DNA from: Oryzias latipes
Lineage: Eukaryota > Chordata > Actinopteri > Beloniformes > Adrianichthyidae
NCBI RefSeq assembly: GCF_002234675.1
Contig: NC_019860.2
Coordinates: 16,794,536 to 16,858,535, forward strand
DNA: 64,000 bases
Direction: 5' to 3'
Shown here: one piece after another, positions 35,987 to 52,470 of the stretch
How positions within the stretch are numbered: the stretch's first letter is position 1
Layout of the letters: the number at the start of each line of letters is the position of its first letter
Made by a program: the position numbers and the translations under genes
Notes under the pieces: generated by a model
The model's database searches: none
What the model was told of the DNA's origin: nothing
Seen by the model: only the letters and a program-made list of their open reading frames with translations

Positions 35987-38900
35987 ATGGCGCTGACCTT
36001 CAAGGCTGCTTTTCTGGCCCTAATGCTAGCCCTGACACGGGCAGCCCCATTGTAAGTATTGGTGACACTTAATGGGCATTACAAACAAGTCGTGGGAGAA
36101 TGTTTATGACCACATCGTGTGTATTTTTTTAAATAAAAATTGTCAAACAATAGTCAACAGAAATTTGGAGTTTGTTTTATGTATTTAAATTGAATTCAGT
36201 TTCACCCTGATGTAGTTAATTTCAGCTATTTCTGCTGTGATCACCAACAAAACGAAGCATGTTATTAGGAAAAACAGAAATGTCAGTGGATCTATCCACT
36301 CATTTTGCAACTCTGTTGGCTGGAAGACAAAGTTCAGAGTTTGAATCGATTAAACCGTTCGAAGAGAGCATAGTCACGGTATAATCTCCCTGTGTTGCTC
36401 ATTGACTCACAGTTCAGTGCTCTGATGGTGAGTAAATCCAAAAATTCTGTTTTGGTTTTTTTTTGTCATCCACAGGGAGGATTCAGCAGCAGGCGGTGGG
36501 TTTCATACTGAGGATCTTTTGCATTTATTTTGCCAACTGTTTTGTTGTTATGTAGCAGTATATTATGGGTATCAGTTATTTTAATCTCGCACCCAGATGG
36601 AGATTCCGCTTTGCCAGATCGATGTGCAGGTATCGAGTTCGATGCCATCACTCCTGACGACAAGGGTCAAACTTTTTTCTTCAAAGGTGCGGGGACAAAA
36701 AATTGTTTTAGCTTAGTGACATTCGCATTTGACCTTGTTTGTTGTTCATGCATATCATTTTAATATCCATAAATTGCTTATTATATTGTTTTTCTAAGGA
36801 GATCATGTTTGGAAGGGCTTTGACGGTGACGCTCAACCATCCAGTCAGTATTTTAAGGAGTTAAACGGTCATGTTGATGCGGCTTTCCGTATGCACAACC
36901 CAGAGAACAAAGGGGACCACGACCACATCTACCTTTTCCTGGTAGGACATAGATATTGCTCATTTATGTTTCTGTTTATTAAAAAAACATTATTTATGCA
37001 TTTTAATTTCCTTTTTTTTCCAAAACTTCATGTATTCTATAAAGTATCCACTTGGGGATGTGAACACATCACTAATCACTAGGTCTTAATTATTACACAT
37101 TAAATTATTTTCAGTAATTTCATGGTTGAATAAGATTATACTGTGGATATAAGAGGTGTGAGTCTAGGAGTACTTCCGTAGATATTTAAGGTTCATTGAT
37201 GAGAAATGTTTTAAGAAACTACACTTGATAACATGGAAGCATTTCCTAATAAGTTTGCACAATAGTTTTTATTTTATAGACCATAATAAACAATTTAGTA
37301 GGTGTGCCACAAGGCAGTCTTCTGGGCCCCCTACAGTTTCTCAGTTATAATCTGCAAATAATCAACACTGTATGTATTTCAATACCAATCGAAGAAAATG
37401 GGACTAACAAATAGAAGTGGGCCTAGAAGCCTGCCTTTCGGCACACCTATTGTACAGTCAAAAAGTGACTTTTTTTTTAACCAACCTGGGTTTGTTCTAG
37501 TATTCTTTAAAGTTTCCACTTGAGGGAATAGTTGAATTACTAAATTATCCATAAGGTGTAATTTTAATATATATATAAAATTATATATATATTTTTTTTT
37601 TAAATAAATTTATTAAATTATTCCTTATAAAATATCTCTGTTGCATAATAATATAAATGGCTTGCACATCTTTGACAGGATTTTTCCTAAAATAGCTATT
37701 GGACTTTTTATGAAAAAGCAGGAAGAAACTCAGACTTTGAATATTGGAATGATCTGAGCAATTTTCAACTGGTAATTTTTTTATTAACTCCTGATATAAG
37801 TATTTAAAAAGGTGCATGTGAAGCATCACAAAGAACACAAGTCAAAAGCTACGCAAAAACAAGATAAAAAAACAAATAAAACATGTTTAAGATCAAATAT
37901 GCCACGTCATTTTTGGATTTGTTCATACCATTAAGTATAAACAGGAGCATTAATACCTAATTTACCTTTTTGTGCAACAATGATCATTTCCAGGATGACA
38001 AAGTGTTTAGTTACTTTGAACACACTCTCGAAGAAGGATATCCCAAAGAAATCCAAGAGGATTTTCCTGGAGTTCCCACCCACCTGGATGCAGCTGTGGA
38101 GTGTCCCAAAGGAGAGTGCATCACAGATTCCGTTTTGTTCTTCAAAGGTATGCCTATGCCGCTGTATCCACCTGTGTCCGTCTAAAAGAAAATAAAAAAA
38201 TGTAACAGATGTTGGGGATCCCTTTCCCATCAACCCATTGGAGAAATGGTTGTGACATTGTTCCTGCAGGTCCAGATGTGCATGTTTATGATATCGTCAC
38301 AAAGACAGTGAAGACCAAGACATGGCCCCACCTACCTGCCTGTACCTCTGTCTTCCGCTGGTTGGAGCACTATTACTGTTTCCATGGACACAACTTCACC
38401 CGTTTCCAACCCGTAACCGGGGAGGTGACTGGTAATTATCCCAAAGATGCCCGCAGGTATTTCATGCGCTGCCCCGACTTTGGTAAGAGGTTTTTTCTTT
38501 TACTAATTAACATTTGCAAATAATAAATGATTTCTTAGCTTTATCAAATTTTGGGGGCATTTAATTGCAGGTCACGGAGGCGAAAGAACAACTTTGAAAT
38601 GCAGTGACTTCAAAATGGACGCCATCACTACTGATGATACCGGCAGAATGTACATGTTTAAAGGTAACTATTTTATGTACGCGAGTAGTTTAAAGTTTTA
38701 TCCAATTATGAACTATTAGTTGTGGATACTAAAATACCCTTTTGAACATTTTTCAAACCACTTCACTGTCATACATTTCCTTTCCTCTGGAGAATGTCGT
38801 TTCTGCAAACACAGTTATATACAAATAGAGACCCAGGTTTGATCAGTTTTTATCTATTCTAATAAATGATGGTTTTTATTATAAAGCATCAATTTATAAC

Positions 38901-41111
38901 CAAGGTTCTCTCAATGCATTACATGAAAAGCAATTTCTAGAATTTCAAACATTTTATTTGAAGTGAAAATCTAATTCATTTGAGTGTTTTACAACAATTA
39001 TTTATGAATTAAAACATTGATAGTTTATTAAAAAATACATTTAAATACATTTTTTTGAGCAAACGTTGTTCAGACACAATCCATTGAGGTCTATATATTC
39101 ACCAATTAGTGAGCATCAAGCACACTGGTTTTTCGCAGAGACTTCTGGGAAATTTCTAGGGCACAACAAACAAGGTTAAAAATGATTGAAAAATTAAAGC
39201 TTAGCAAGTTTTTTTTATTAGGTATACTTGAGTATAAGTATAGCATATTTACTGATTATCATGTGTAGGAAGTATACTAACTGAATACTACCTTAGACTA
39301 AATTGAAACATTTTAAGTATACGATATATAAAAAGTATATAAAAAATAAATTTTAGGGACACTGCCTCACTTTAAGAATACATATTGATTAAGGTTTCAT
39401 TTATCTTGAAACACGTTTTTCATTCAAAATAATGTTAGAGAAAAGCAACACTTTCAGAAATGTAAAAAAAAAAATTGTATAAAAAGTAAGATAATGACCA
39501 ATAAAAATTAAGATTTTCCCACTAATTCATACAAAATGCAGCTTACTAGCAAAACACTTGCAAGTCTCTGTTATGCTAGTACATCATGTTAGCATAACAT
39601 ATTAGCATTTGGCACGTATTAGCTTGCATTCAAAAGGGAAACGTTGATCATTTTAACGGTAATTTCGAAGATTATGCACTTAAATATATTTGCAATTTTT
39701 AAGCTTAGCAGCCACTTAGATTAATGAGTAAAATTTTGCATATTTATACTTTTCTAGTAATCGATTTTTTATTTGCTTTGCTAAGCTAATGTTAATAGCA
39801 GATGTATGTAATTTTGATTCTTTAGATGAAAGGAATCACATAAAGTTGACTTAAATATGCATTTTTTTTAACTTACTTTTAATTTTGAAAGGTTCCAACT
39901 ACATGCGTTTGGACACCCACCGTGATGGACTGCACGCCTTTCCAATAACCAGGTCGTGGAAAGAACTGACCAATGGCGTGGACGCTGTTTTCTCTTATAA
40001 CGACCGAATCTACTTGATTAAGGTGGACTCACATCCTCTTCAGAATAAAATAAAATAAAATTAAATTAAATTCAAATTCAAATTTTTACAACCAAATTTA
40101 AATTAAATTACATTAAATTAAATTAACATTTAATTTAATTCATGCATTTCGATTTAATTATTTTATGGAGTCGAATTTAATTTATTTTTATTGTATTTAA
40201 CCACAAGCCATCTACTTAAATCTTACAGGGAGATCAAGTTTACATCTATAAGGCAGGTGCTCACTTCACCCTGATCGAAGGCTATCCGAAAACGCTGAAG
40301 GAGGAGCTTAACATTGAAGGACAGGTGGATGCTGCTTTTGTGTGTCCAGGCCAACGCACAGCTCACATTATTCAAGGTAAGCTTTCTACACCTCAGGTAC
40401 GTTCTGTCCAACGGGCCCCTCCAAATCTTCACAAACCAAAAGAAATGCTAAAAGCTGTAGTGCCTATAGTGGCCTCTGGGGGCTGGTTTCATTTGGAGTA
40501 AGTTCCTATTTGCTTGTGTGTTTAAACGTTTTACTTTACACCAAAACAAAACAAAGTACAGGCAGGCTTTTTTTGTGTGTTTTTTGGTTTATTTTCTCAT
40601 TGAACACTAATAAAATTAAATCAGCAACTGACTCAAGTTGATATGGCTGCTTGAGGCTTTTATTTTTGCCACTTGAGGTTTCATTTCATCAAAAAGTCTA
40701 TGGACACCCAGTCACAGCGCACAATATGAAGTCCAAAAGCTGCAGCTGGGGGATGTAGCAATTAAAGCAGCTTTGAATACGCAAAGTACCAACACTGCAG
40801 GCTCTCACATATTCATCAAAGGTATGAAACAGACACACTTTTACCTTTTTAACTGATTTTTTTAACACATGTGTTCTTCAACAGGAAGGAAGATTACCTA
40901 CATCAACCTCGCTGCCACGCCCAGGGAAATCACCCTCGACGCTCCTTTGCCTTTTGGCGACATAGATGCTGCTTTCTGCTCTTCAGACGGCATTAAAATT
41001 TTCCAAGGGTCCAACTACTACCACTATGATAGCCCGATGTTACTGGTTATGAGCAGGATTGCCCCCATACCTCTGAAGGTCACATCGGCGATGGTGGGCT
41101 GTGAAGATTAG
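35987..41111 (+). CDS. hpx: Hemopexin (Wap65-type), 10 exons
   Basis: A secreted plasma protein that binds free heme with two four-bladed propellers. Exons with GT/AG borders and continuous phase: 35987-36051, 36476-36495, 36597-36686, 36799-36941, 37994-38147, 38270-38482, 38571-38663, 39892-40022, 40229-40376, 40885-41111. Together they give 427 residues, the usual fish length. Residues 1-20 are a signal peptide (MALTFKAAFLALMLALTRAA). Hemopexin repeats are clear: GIEFDAITPDDKGQTFFFKG, HVDAAFRMHNPENKGDHDHIY, THLDAAVECPKGEC, WLEHYYCFHGHNFTRF, QVDAAFVCPGQ, DIDAAFCSSDGIKIF; the end is GCED. His230 (in FGHGG) and His274 (in DGLHAF) align with the axial heme ligands of mammalian hemopexin, so heme binding is probably kept. 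Teleosts have two paralogs (wap65-1 and wap65-2); I cannot say which this is. An additional in-frame exon candidate lies at 40678-40821. Confidence 0.92.
36476..36495 (+). other. hpx: 20-bp hemopexin microexon
   Basis: Between CATCCACAG and GTGGGT. It carries codons for L-EDSAAG- and is needed to keep frame: exon 1 ends in phase 2 and exon 3 starts two bases into a codon. It codes for the acidic linker just after the signal peptide. Confidence 0.75.
37292..37371 (+). repeat. LINE reverse-transcriptase fossil in hemopexin intron 4
   Basis: Read in one frame it gives NLVGVPQGSLLGPLQFLSYN, the conserved RT motif B (GVPQGS..GP) of LINEs. Stops appear soon after. The clade cannot be set from this piece. 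Confidence 0.65.
40047..40145. repeat. Degenerate AAATT-type repeat in hemopexin intron 8
   Basis: Interrupted (AAATT)/(AAAAT) units, AT-only, ending about 80 bases before exon 9. Confidence 0.75.
40678..40821 (+). other. hpx: Candidate extra hemopexin exon (phase 1-1, 144 bp)
   Basis: The stretch has an acceptor (TTGCCACTTGAG) and a donor (ATCAAAG|GTATGA), is open in the frame set by exon 9, and is a multiple of three, so it could be included or skipped without frameshift. Its 48 codons read ...YEVQKLQLGDVAIKAALNT... and end SHIFIK, matching the hemopexin pattern L.L.DV.AA...HIF.KG seen in the last exon. Mammalian hemopexin has no such extra segment. It may be an alternative, lineage-specific or dying duplicated exon. 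Confidence 0.5.
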
Positions 41112-41203
41112 GAAGTTTAAATAGAAGACTTTCTAATTTAAAAAAAAAAACAACAATAACTGAATGGAGGGCCTTTTTTTACCATATGGTAGAATTTAAA
41201 TTA

Positions 41204-41209
41204 AATAAA
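41204..41209 (+). terminator. hpx: Hemopexin poly(A) signal
   Basis: AATAAA 93 bases after the stop codon. Confidence 0.6.
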
Positions 41210-42785
41210 ATGATTGAGAAAAGATGGTCGTTTTCTTGGAGTTTGCTGGAACAAAATAAAAAGTGACAACAGCAGAGGAGGATTCTACAGTTTTGCCACT
41301 AGAGGACCTTCTGCACAAAAAAGTGTACCGCTGGAAATAAAGCACTGAACTAAACCAGTAACAAATCGGATTCTTTGTTTTAATATTTTCAGTGGGTTTT
41401 GTTCAGTTTTACCTGGGAAATGTGCATCCATAGATGCATCTAAAACACTTGTCCTTTTGCAAGAAAGTTCAAGCCATCAAACTGACACTTTAAAGGTGGA
41501 AATATTCAAATGTCAAAAATGAGTCAGAGTTTTTAATCCACCATATAATAAAAATTGTGTTTACTTTGAGATTTAGATGAATGAACTGCTTTTCTGAAGA
41601 CATTTTTGTACATTGACTAATACTAATGGTGTGAATGCTATATGGGAAAAAACAGATAAAACATTTAAATAAATGCAATTTTGTTTTTACTACAAAACAA
41701 GGAATAAGCTTCTTAAAGATACATTGTTTTGACAATTCAGTATCACACATTTAACTGTCCTTATGATTAAATGGCAGTTTGATTAGAGTATGGATGATTT
41801 GGTGGTTTTTACTATAAAAATAAATCAATATCTTAATGAAAAATACAGTTTTACAATTTAAAGACTAAAGAAAGTTGAGCTTCATTAAAAATCAATACTT
41901 TATCATCAAGCCCCTTATAATCAAAGTCTTGAAGAGCAGCAAAGCCTCACTTGGCACAACAATTCTCCTAATTTAGCCACAGTTGTGCTAATCTATAACC
42001 TTTTTTTTTCCCCAAACCTTCTCCATTCGTTCATCTGGACGGACGCAGCAGCATCAATGTACAGCTCAGAACAACATCGGTTCTCATTCAAGGGCCTTTC
42101 TCTCACTGGAGGGTTTTGTTCGTCCAAAATCCCTGGGACTGTCAGCAAGCATAAAGGAAGCGCTGGCCTCAGCGGGTTTTTAGAAACCAGGCCAGGAGGA
42201 CACAGATATCAGGGCACGACAGACAGTATGGACCATTTTCTTTTTTGCTGCAGGAGCAAAACATGTTTCATGCAATATTATTACACGGACATGAAAAGTT
42301 GCTACTTTGAACCATTTGGGGAAATATTTTTTGCTAATTTGTTAATAGCCTGATTGAGAATTATTTTTAGTATTTTTCGAGTTGTGCGAAAAAGCCACCA
42401 AAAATCTTGTTTAGTAAAAAATAAATTTACAATTATTTGGTGATTGGTATCATGTTTATTTTTTCTAGAGCTTCTTTTGTGTGTGTCCTTTTTAAAAGTT
42501 AAAAAGTTCTCTTTAGAGTTGAGTGTTTCAACAGTATAATTGTACATTATTTAAATATGAATATGCACAGCCCTACCACAATAAAACACCAAAAAAAGGG
42601 TATTGGTGGAAAAAAAATCTCAAAGGAACCAGTGATAGTGTTCCATCATTTATACATGAGAAATTGAACCTTCAAAATATTTAAAAAATAAAAGAAATGG
42701 TTTTTGTTTTTCTTAACCACTTCTCTACTTTTTTGTATTTAAAAAAAGAACAGGGAGTCAGAAAAATGCGAAACACGAAAATCAT

Positions 42786-43150
42786 TAAAGACTCACTCCA
42801 AAGAAAATTGGTGTTCTAACAGAATTTGTGGCATTTTTCTGATGATAAAGGACAGATAAAAAGAAAATTAAGCTCAAAATTGCATTCCAGAGTATTTCTT
42901 TATTTAACCCTTGTGCTATCCTAGGCACTTTAACATTGGGAGTTGGGTCATCTAGACCCACTAGACAGTGCTGTGAACCTTTTTTCTTCAATGATTTGTG
43001 ATCTTCACTGGTGTCCATGGATTATATGAAATCTTCTTCACCTTTATCCACCTTTGTCATGGTAGGGAGAACACGTCAATGTAAAGGTGGGGTCATCTAA
43101 GATAGCACAAGGGTTACAACGTGAATCTGGAGCATAAAAAAAAAAAACCA
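42786..43150 (+). repeat. Interspersed repeat family D, copy 4, split by family A
   Basis: The left part (GACTCACTCCAAAGAAAATTGG to TATTTCTTTATT, ending 42903) matches 56.76-56.88 kb. After the family A insertion, 'aacgtgaatctggag' resembles the continuation seen in reverse at about 10.80 kb. This is a nested insertion. Confidence 0.6.
42904..43117 (-). mobile_element. TTAA-type MITE family A, copy 2
   Basis: TTAA then CCCTTGTGCTATCCTAGG; the right end is GATAGCACAAGGG then TTAC, so one base of the flanking target differs. Inverted relative to the copies at 22.3 and 52.3 kb. It sits inside a family D repeat. Confidence 0.8.
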
Positions 43151-43438
43151 CCGCGTTTTTGGAGACAAAAACAATATATCAGTTAAAATCGCTAAAAACA
43201 CAACCAGACCAGGCATATACGGTACAAAAAGTTTATTCAGTAACAGTTCTGTAAACATTTGAGGTAAATGAACATTTACATCAACGTGTTCTTTTCACAA
43301 AAGCTTTCAGACGCTAGGCACTTCTCTTCTAAAGACGGTCATTCTAAAAGTGGGGAGTCACACTCCCTTTGAAACTATTTGCGGTGACTTAACCTGCCTG
43401 TGGGGGGCGCTGTGTGGTTCTGCAGTGTCAAAGCTTGA

Positions 43439-43460
43439 GGGGGGGGGGGGGGGGGGGGGG
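43439..43460. repeat. Poly-G homopolymer, 22 bases
   Basis: An uninterrupted G run. Confidence 0.95.
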
Positions 43461-46400
43461 TTAAAAAGTCTATAAATCCATGTGCAAGACAGAAAAAGAA
43501 CAATCAATCCATTTCTCGCCCATTCCAAGTCTAATTTGGTTCGTATTAATTCCATAAGTAAACACACATTATTCATGTCTCTGCAGAGCTATTAAAGTGT
43601 GCAAATCTTCTACACATCAAAGGCTTGAAACAACAAGGCTAAGGAAACACATTTCAGCAAAAGAAGTAACCAAAATAAACCTTTGTTCTTAACAATGAAG
43701 ACAACATTTTTGTCCTTTGCAGCAGTTCAGACTTATGGAGTTGGGAGTCTCAGCTGGTGTTTTAGCTGTTAATCGGGTTTTATCAGACAGCTACTCAAAT
43801 TCCCGAAAAACAGTCGGAAGTTGCTATAAAGAGATTCCTTGCCTGATTTTAAGCTTCTATGTGCAAAATCCTGGTGCCTTTTATGGTGAATTGGGTCTAT
43901 CTCGAGTGTTTAATTAGGCTTACTTATCTTGCGAAGCTGCATTCAAGAAAAATGGAAGATAAGAACTTAAAAACTTTATACTTTCAGATTCTGGTTAAAA
44001 ACCTGATTCCTGGAAAGCTCCAGTATTGCTTGCTGTTTTTGTTGCACCGCATCTACGAGCTTGAAAACTATGCACCAAATAGGGATTGGCTGTAAGAATA
44101 TCCCAGGGGGTCAAAAGTTCAAAGCAAGACTCTCCAAAGAGCTCGATCAAACTGCATGGTGATTCACAAAACACACAAATTTGGATTGCAAACCACAATT
44201 TAGTCTACTTGGCAGAACAAAGAGGTATTTAGGTTATCTGTGTTTAGCTCTATAAGATCAATAACTGGTCATTTAGGCATTCACAAGACCTTTCTTTTCA
44301 TTTTGAAAAATATCAAACTAATAAAAAGACTAGATTGGACAACGGATTACAAGTGGAAATAGTACCTCTTGGAAGAACCATGCTGAGTTCACCTCAAGAC
44401 TACATGATCCATCTTTTTAATTTCTGACAAATCTGTCATGGTGCATTAGCTGGGCTTCTGCATCCATGCTAGCATTTTCACTGCATTCTTTGAAGTTTTG
44501 GCTCTAAACGGATCCCCGAATTTGAAACAAACCTCAAATTACAAAATGCTGCAGTACCTCAAATGGCCACTGGAGGCTGGTGTCAGTTTTTCACAGTGAA
44601 TAATGGGTTTACAAAGTCACTAAATGGTGATAACTGTATTATATATTGCAAAACTTTCCCTCACAAATGCATTTCTCAATATTTATCTATTGAGTAGCAA
44701 CATTTTTAAGTATTTCAGTGAATTCCAAATTGCTATGAATGCAGCTGAGCGACTCCTCCTGAGGTCACTCGTGAATGTTATAGGCACTATTTAAGGCACT
44801 TTGAAAAACATTCATAGAAAATCTAGTAGTTTTCCACATCAGCACCATTTTGGACAAACTAAAGTCTTCTTTCTTTAATTACAGCAACACATACCTAGAA
44901 AAAAAACACTACATAAAAATACAAAAGGGAGGAAAAGTGTTTTTTTTTTAATCAGATTTTTTAAAAAGTCACTTTTTTGGTATTTTGTAAGTCTGGTTAT
45001 GGCCTAATATTTATAAATAATCTATTTCAAGTATGATTTCTTAACTATTAATAACTAATATACTGCTTGCAACACATTAAAGGAGGACATGAGGGTAGTT
45101 AGTTGGAGGCGGAGGACTCGCCCCCTAAAGGGAGCAGAAGGAGATATTGCTGGGAAAAAATGAGGAAGTGTTTTAAATTAGATATTGTCTTAAAAGTATA
45201 AAATAAATGAGTAAAATCTGCTTTATGTTGCAACACTAAAAAAAATGTTTTCTAATTGTTTTAGTTTTGGCAGGAATGCATTTTGAAAACAAAAAATAAA
45301 GGAATAACCATAAACAGAAAATTACCTTTTTTTTGGATCATTTTGCTTTTTAAAATTTATTTTCTAAAAATCTAATAGTTCTGGTATACTTTTTTTTTTT
45401 TTTTTTAACGAAACAGTGGAAACTTGAGAGTTCTGAATCACACTGCAAACACAACCACTAAAGAAGGTTTACTGAGTTTATGCTCCGCTCAAGCTGCAAA
45501 ACCTACAACCTAAACTCGTCTTTTCTGCTGCAGCTCTTTAAAACTGCCTGAAATAAAAAATTGAACCAGTTCCAAAATGAATAATTCCGCTTTTTTTGTT
45601 GGATGTTAATTGCACCTTGAACAGAGAACAACTTTCATAATTAAGGCCGCTCTGCATCATGTGATGCATATCATATATTTACATATTTATATATTTTGTG
45701 CAGCTCTCATGTAAATGCAGAAATGCGTTTAAGAAGACAGAAGACAAGAAGAAAGAAGACACACTGGCAGCCTGAAAAGCCTAAGAGAGCATTGTCTCAG
45801 TGTGGGACTGCATCATTGCTTTCTGACAGTGCATCCCCTCTCTTCATTGAAACTTCAGGCTGGATGAGAGCAGTGCACATTCAACAGACACATTCAACAG
45901 ACCCACAGGCTGATCAGCTCTATCGTCACAAAAAATTAGGATTAAGAAGTAAAAAGGAAAGAACAAAAGTGCAAACCTCTCCTGTGGCGTCTCCCATCAA
46001 AGAGCCAAAATAAATATAAAAATATGAATAAACATTATTAATACCTCTATGCTCCAAGTCCAATCATCACCATAATAAATAATCTTACTTTCCCCAGATC
46101 TGTGCTAAAAATATGTAAACAGTACCCGTGTCTACATACACGTAAAGGCACATAAAATAGCCTTCAGTCCTCCCTCATCCCTTTCAATAGATTTGGCCTC
46201 TAACGAGCTACCAATACCTATGTTATTTGTATTTATAAATTTAAAAAAAAAATTGAAAAATAATTATTTTTGTTCAAAGTCAGACAACATCAACGCCACA
46301 TCAGTAATTTTGATTTCTAGGATGAAACCAGCAAAAAAAAAGTTACCTTAGCTTAGCATAAACACCGAAAGCAAGGGAAAGAACTAATTAGAATAGATGA

Positions 46401-46543
46401 AAAAAGTGGGACATATTCTGAAGCTTTCTTGTTAGCCTTAATTACCTTACTTTAATGTGTAATTGAAGTATATTTATTCTTTCCTACAGCTGTAAGAAAT
46501 TTTCTGAAGCTTTTTTGTTAGCTTTAATTTGCTCACTTTAATG

Positions 46544-46620
46544 CAGGGGTGGGCAAACTGTGGCCCGGTGCCCGTATGCGGCCCGCCAAACTATATTAGG
46601 ATGTTGATAATCCTTAAAGT
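46544..46620 (+). repeat. Single end of a hAT-type element
   Basis: CAGGGGTGGGCAAACTGTGG, followed by cggcccgcc, is a common start of hAT (Charlie-like) elements. No matching right end was found nearby. Confidence 0.55.
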
Positions 46621-48008
46621 TCATGTGTGTTTTCTGAGTCGGATAGTCATTTTTCCAATCTTTCCAACACCACATGAACGCAGCATTTCTTTATGTTGGC
46701 GTTTTTCCCTGAGGGACATCAAGTGATCAGTGGTATTGGCACTAAAATGAGAACTAAAGCCTCTGTTGTAACAATTGAGCGTTTGGCCGCCACATTCTGC
46801 TTTTCTAAATTTGTCCAAATTAAACCCTTTTTTCGTCCAGATTTCATGTCATTTCTTTCTCTTATGAGGTAGATTACCAAAACACTGATCTCCGGCCCTT
46901 CTGTTAAATTTTAGACCCCTCTGTGGTTCCAAAGTCAAAAAGCTGGAACATAACTGAAGTGTACAGGACTTTTTGCTGCTTATAAGTTTTTTGAAAAATG
47001 TTTACCGTTACATTGTATTAATCTTTGTCAATAAGGATGCTAACATTGAAGTAAAATGGGGGGAGGGCGGTTTGCTAGATGGGGCACCTGCTCCCTTTTG
47101 CTCCCCTATAGCTCCGCCCTACTATTGGACTTTGGCTCCACGAGTAGTTCCTATTTGGAACACAAGAGAGGAGGTAACACTCAGTCCAGTTCTCTTATAC
47201 GGTTGTTGGTACTAACACCTAAAAAACTAGAAAAAGTTCTTAAAAGTACTCAATTTCCATTTGACTTCTAACTTGATTTATCAATAACTTGCAGCTTTTG
47301 ACACGCATTGTGGTTCAAATGTTATAAAGGACACAGAGAAGGTGCATATATGTTTGTTATTTAACCCCAATAGCTGGTCTCTGACGTTGATAATAAACCA
47401 TTTTCAATTCCAATGTGTACAATTATGATTGTTAATTCTAAAAGAGCGAAAATGCCAGTTAAAGATTTCTTTTGAAGTAGACATCATAATTAGTTCACTC
47501 ATAGACTTGGAATTCTATTTATTGTATTAACGGCAAGTTAAAGAGCTGACAAAAAGTAGTTCAGCCAAACTTTTCACAGATTTACTAAATATGAGGCGAG
47601 CTGCTGCCTTGTTTCCAGTTGCGTATGCTAAACTGAGACAAATGACTCTTACGAGATTTCCTGCCTTGACCAATCGCATGTCTACACACGGCATTTTGCA
47701 AATCAAACTGACTTTCTAAGGTTAGGCGTCCTTAGATGTTTCTCTTTTTGAAGATTTTCTGTTTCGTCTTTTATACAAATTGACATTATTCACCCATGAC
47801 GGAACCAAGTGTGTGCTGAGCTCCTCAGGACGTCTGGGCCTTTAGAGTTGGAGAGGCTTCGTACTCTGTTGGTCATGCTCTGCTTCTTTTCCAGTTGAAG
47901 CATCAAAGTGTGTGGATCTAGAAAGCTGCATATATTTGTATATTTATGTACCCTTTTTGCTGTGTAAAGAGTAGGTTTGCACTGTTGTGGTGAGTGTGTA
48001 CGTTTTAG

Positions 48009-51335
<3,327 letters not shown>

Positions 51336-52256
51336 TCACTCGATTTTCTAACCTAGGGGAGAAAAAACTGAGAACTTTAGAAAATCTGTGCAAATCTTCC
51401 AATTGGAAGTGAAAAAAGATGAAACCCAGTCTTTAGAAACCAGTCATATCCAGTTTGTTTGTGTCATTTAGATGAAAACGTAGCTCTTCCTTGCTATTTC
51501 AAAAAAAGAAAAAAAACATTTAATTTACAATAAAATTCATTTTGCTTGTAAAATGATTAGTTATAGTTACAAAAAACAATTATAGTTTGTTAAAACGAAA
51601 CAAAAACCACATTCATTTTGTTGTTCCACTTGTTTTATTTAATTTCGTAATGTTTTCCTTTACTTTTTACTTCTTAAGGAGATTCCAGCAATGTTTGTTT
51701 TTTTTGTATATATTGGTAACAATGTCAAAACCGTAAGGCTGTGATATTTACAATAACAGTGATCATGGAAGATATTGCTAAATTTGAAACGTTTTCTTGT
51801 AAAGTTGGCAGTTGTCTTTGGTTTGTGTTCCGTTTTCGACGTCTAATGGACAGCTTCACATTTTTCCTTAAGTTCTCCAAACCATGCCCATATCAGCATA
51901 CCTCCACCGCTGTGCTTTAGAGTTGCTAAAGTGTCTCTTACTCCATTTAGACATCCCTCTTAAAGTTCATTTTAAATGTCAACTGACATAGACCCACATA
52001 CAGAAATCATTTTTTAAACATGTCTTTAGTATAGATAACATTAAAAAAAAGATGCACACTCACTAAAATACTGTTGCGTTGTCAGTGGTAAATCCATCGA
52101 CCAATCAGGAGATTGTCAATATCTAGAACAGAAAGACAAAAGGTTTCTGTCAGAATTCCATGGTAAATTATCACAAAATATTATTTATAATAATATTACC
52201 ACAATAAAGTCCCTTTGTGATAACTTATAAACATTTATAATAGATGGGAAAAAGTC

Positions 52257-52470
52257 TTATCCCTTGTGCTATCCTGTGGGGTCCACATGACCCGATCCTT
52301 ACATTAACGTGTTATTCCTACCATGACAAAGGTGGATAAAGGTGAAGAGGATTTCATGTGAAGTGAAGATCAAAAATCACAAATTGAAGAAAAAAGGTTT
52401 AGCACACTGTCTTGTGGGGTCTAGATTACCCAACTCCCAATGTTAAAGTGCCTAGGATAGTAAGGGTTAA
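52257..52470 (+). mobile_element. TTAA-type MITE family A, copy 3
   Basis: Starts CCCTTGTGCTATCCTGTGGGG, ends CCTAGGATAGTAAGGG followed by TTAA; the left flank is TTAT. Same orientation as the 22.3-kb copy. Confidence 0.78.

Larger units (their letters stand above)
41210..48008. other. Intergenic region between hemopexin and gja3
   Basis: No gene with recognisable domains. It contains a nested family D/family A insertion (42786-43150), a 22-base poly-G (43439-43460), a small local duplication (about 46420-46460 and 46505-46541), and a hAT end at 46544. The convergent 3' ends of hemopexin and gja3 both point into it. Confidence 0.55.

Noticed and set aside
41985..42353. A 122-residue frame downstream of hemopexin
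   Set aside because: Low-complexity context, no domain and no partner exon.
42785..43018. A 77-residue frame overlapping MITE family A copy 2
   Set aside because: It is a product of the repeat and the adjoining family D sequence; no domain and disrupted in the other copies.
45696..46013. A 105-residue Lys/Arg-rich frame after a splice-acceptor-like sequence
   Set aside because: No recognisable domain, no donor or partner exon, and biased composition. It could be a real exon but cannot be supported.
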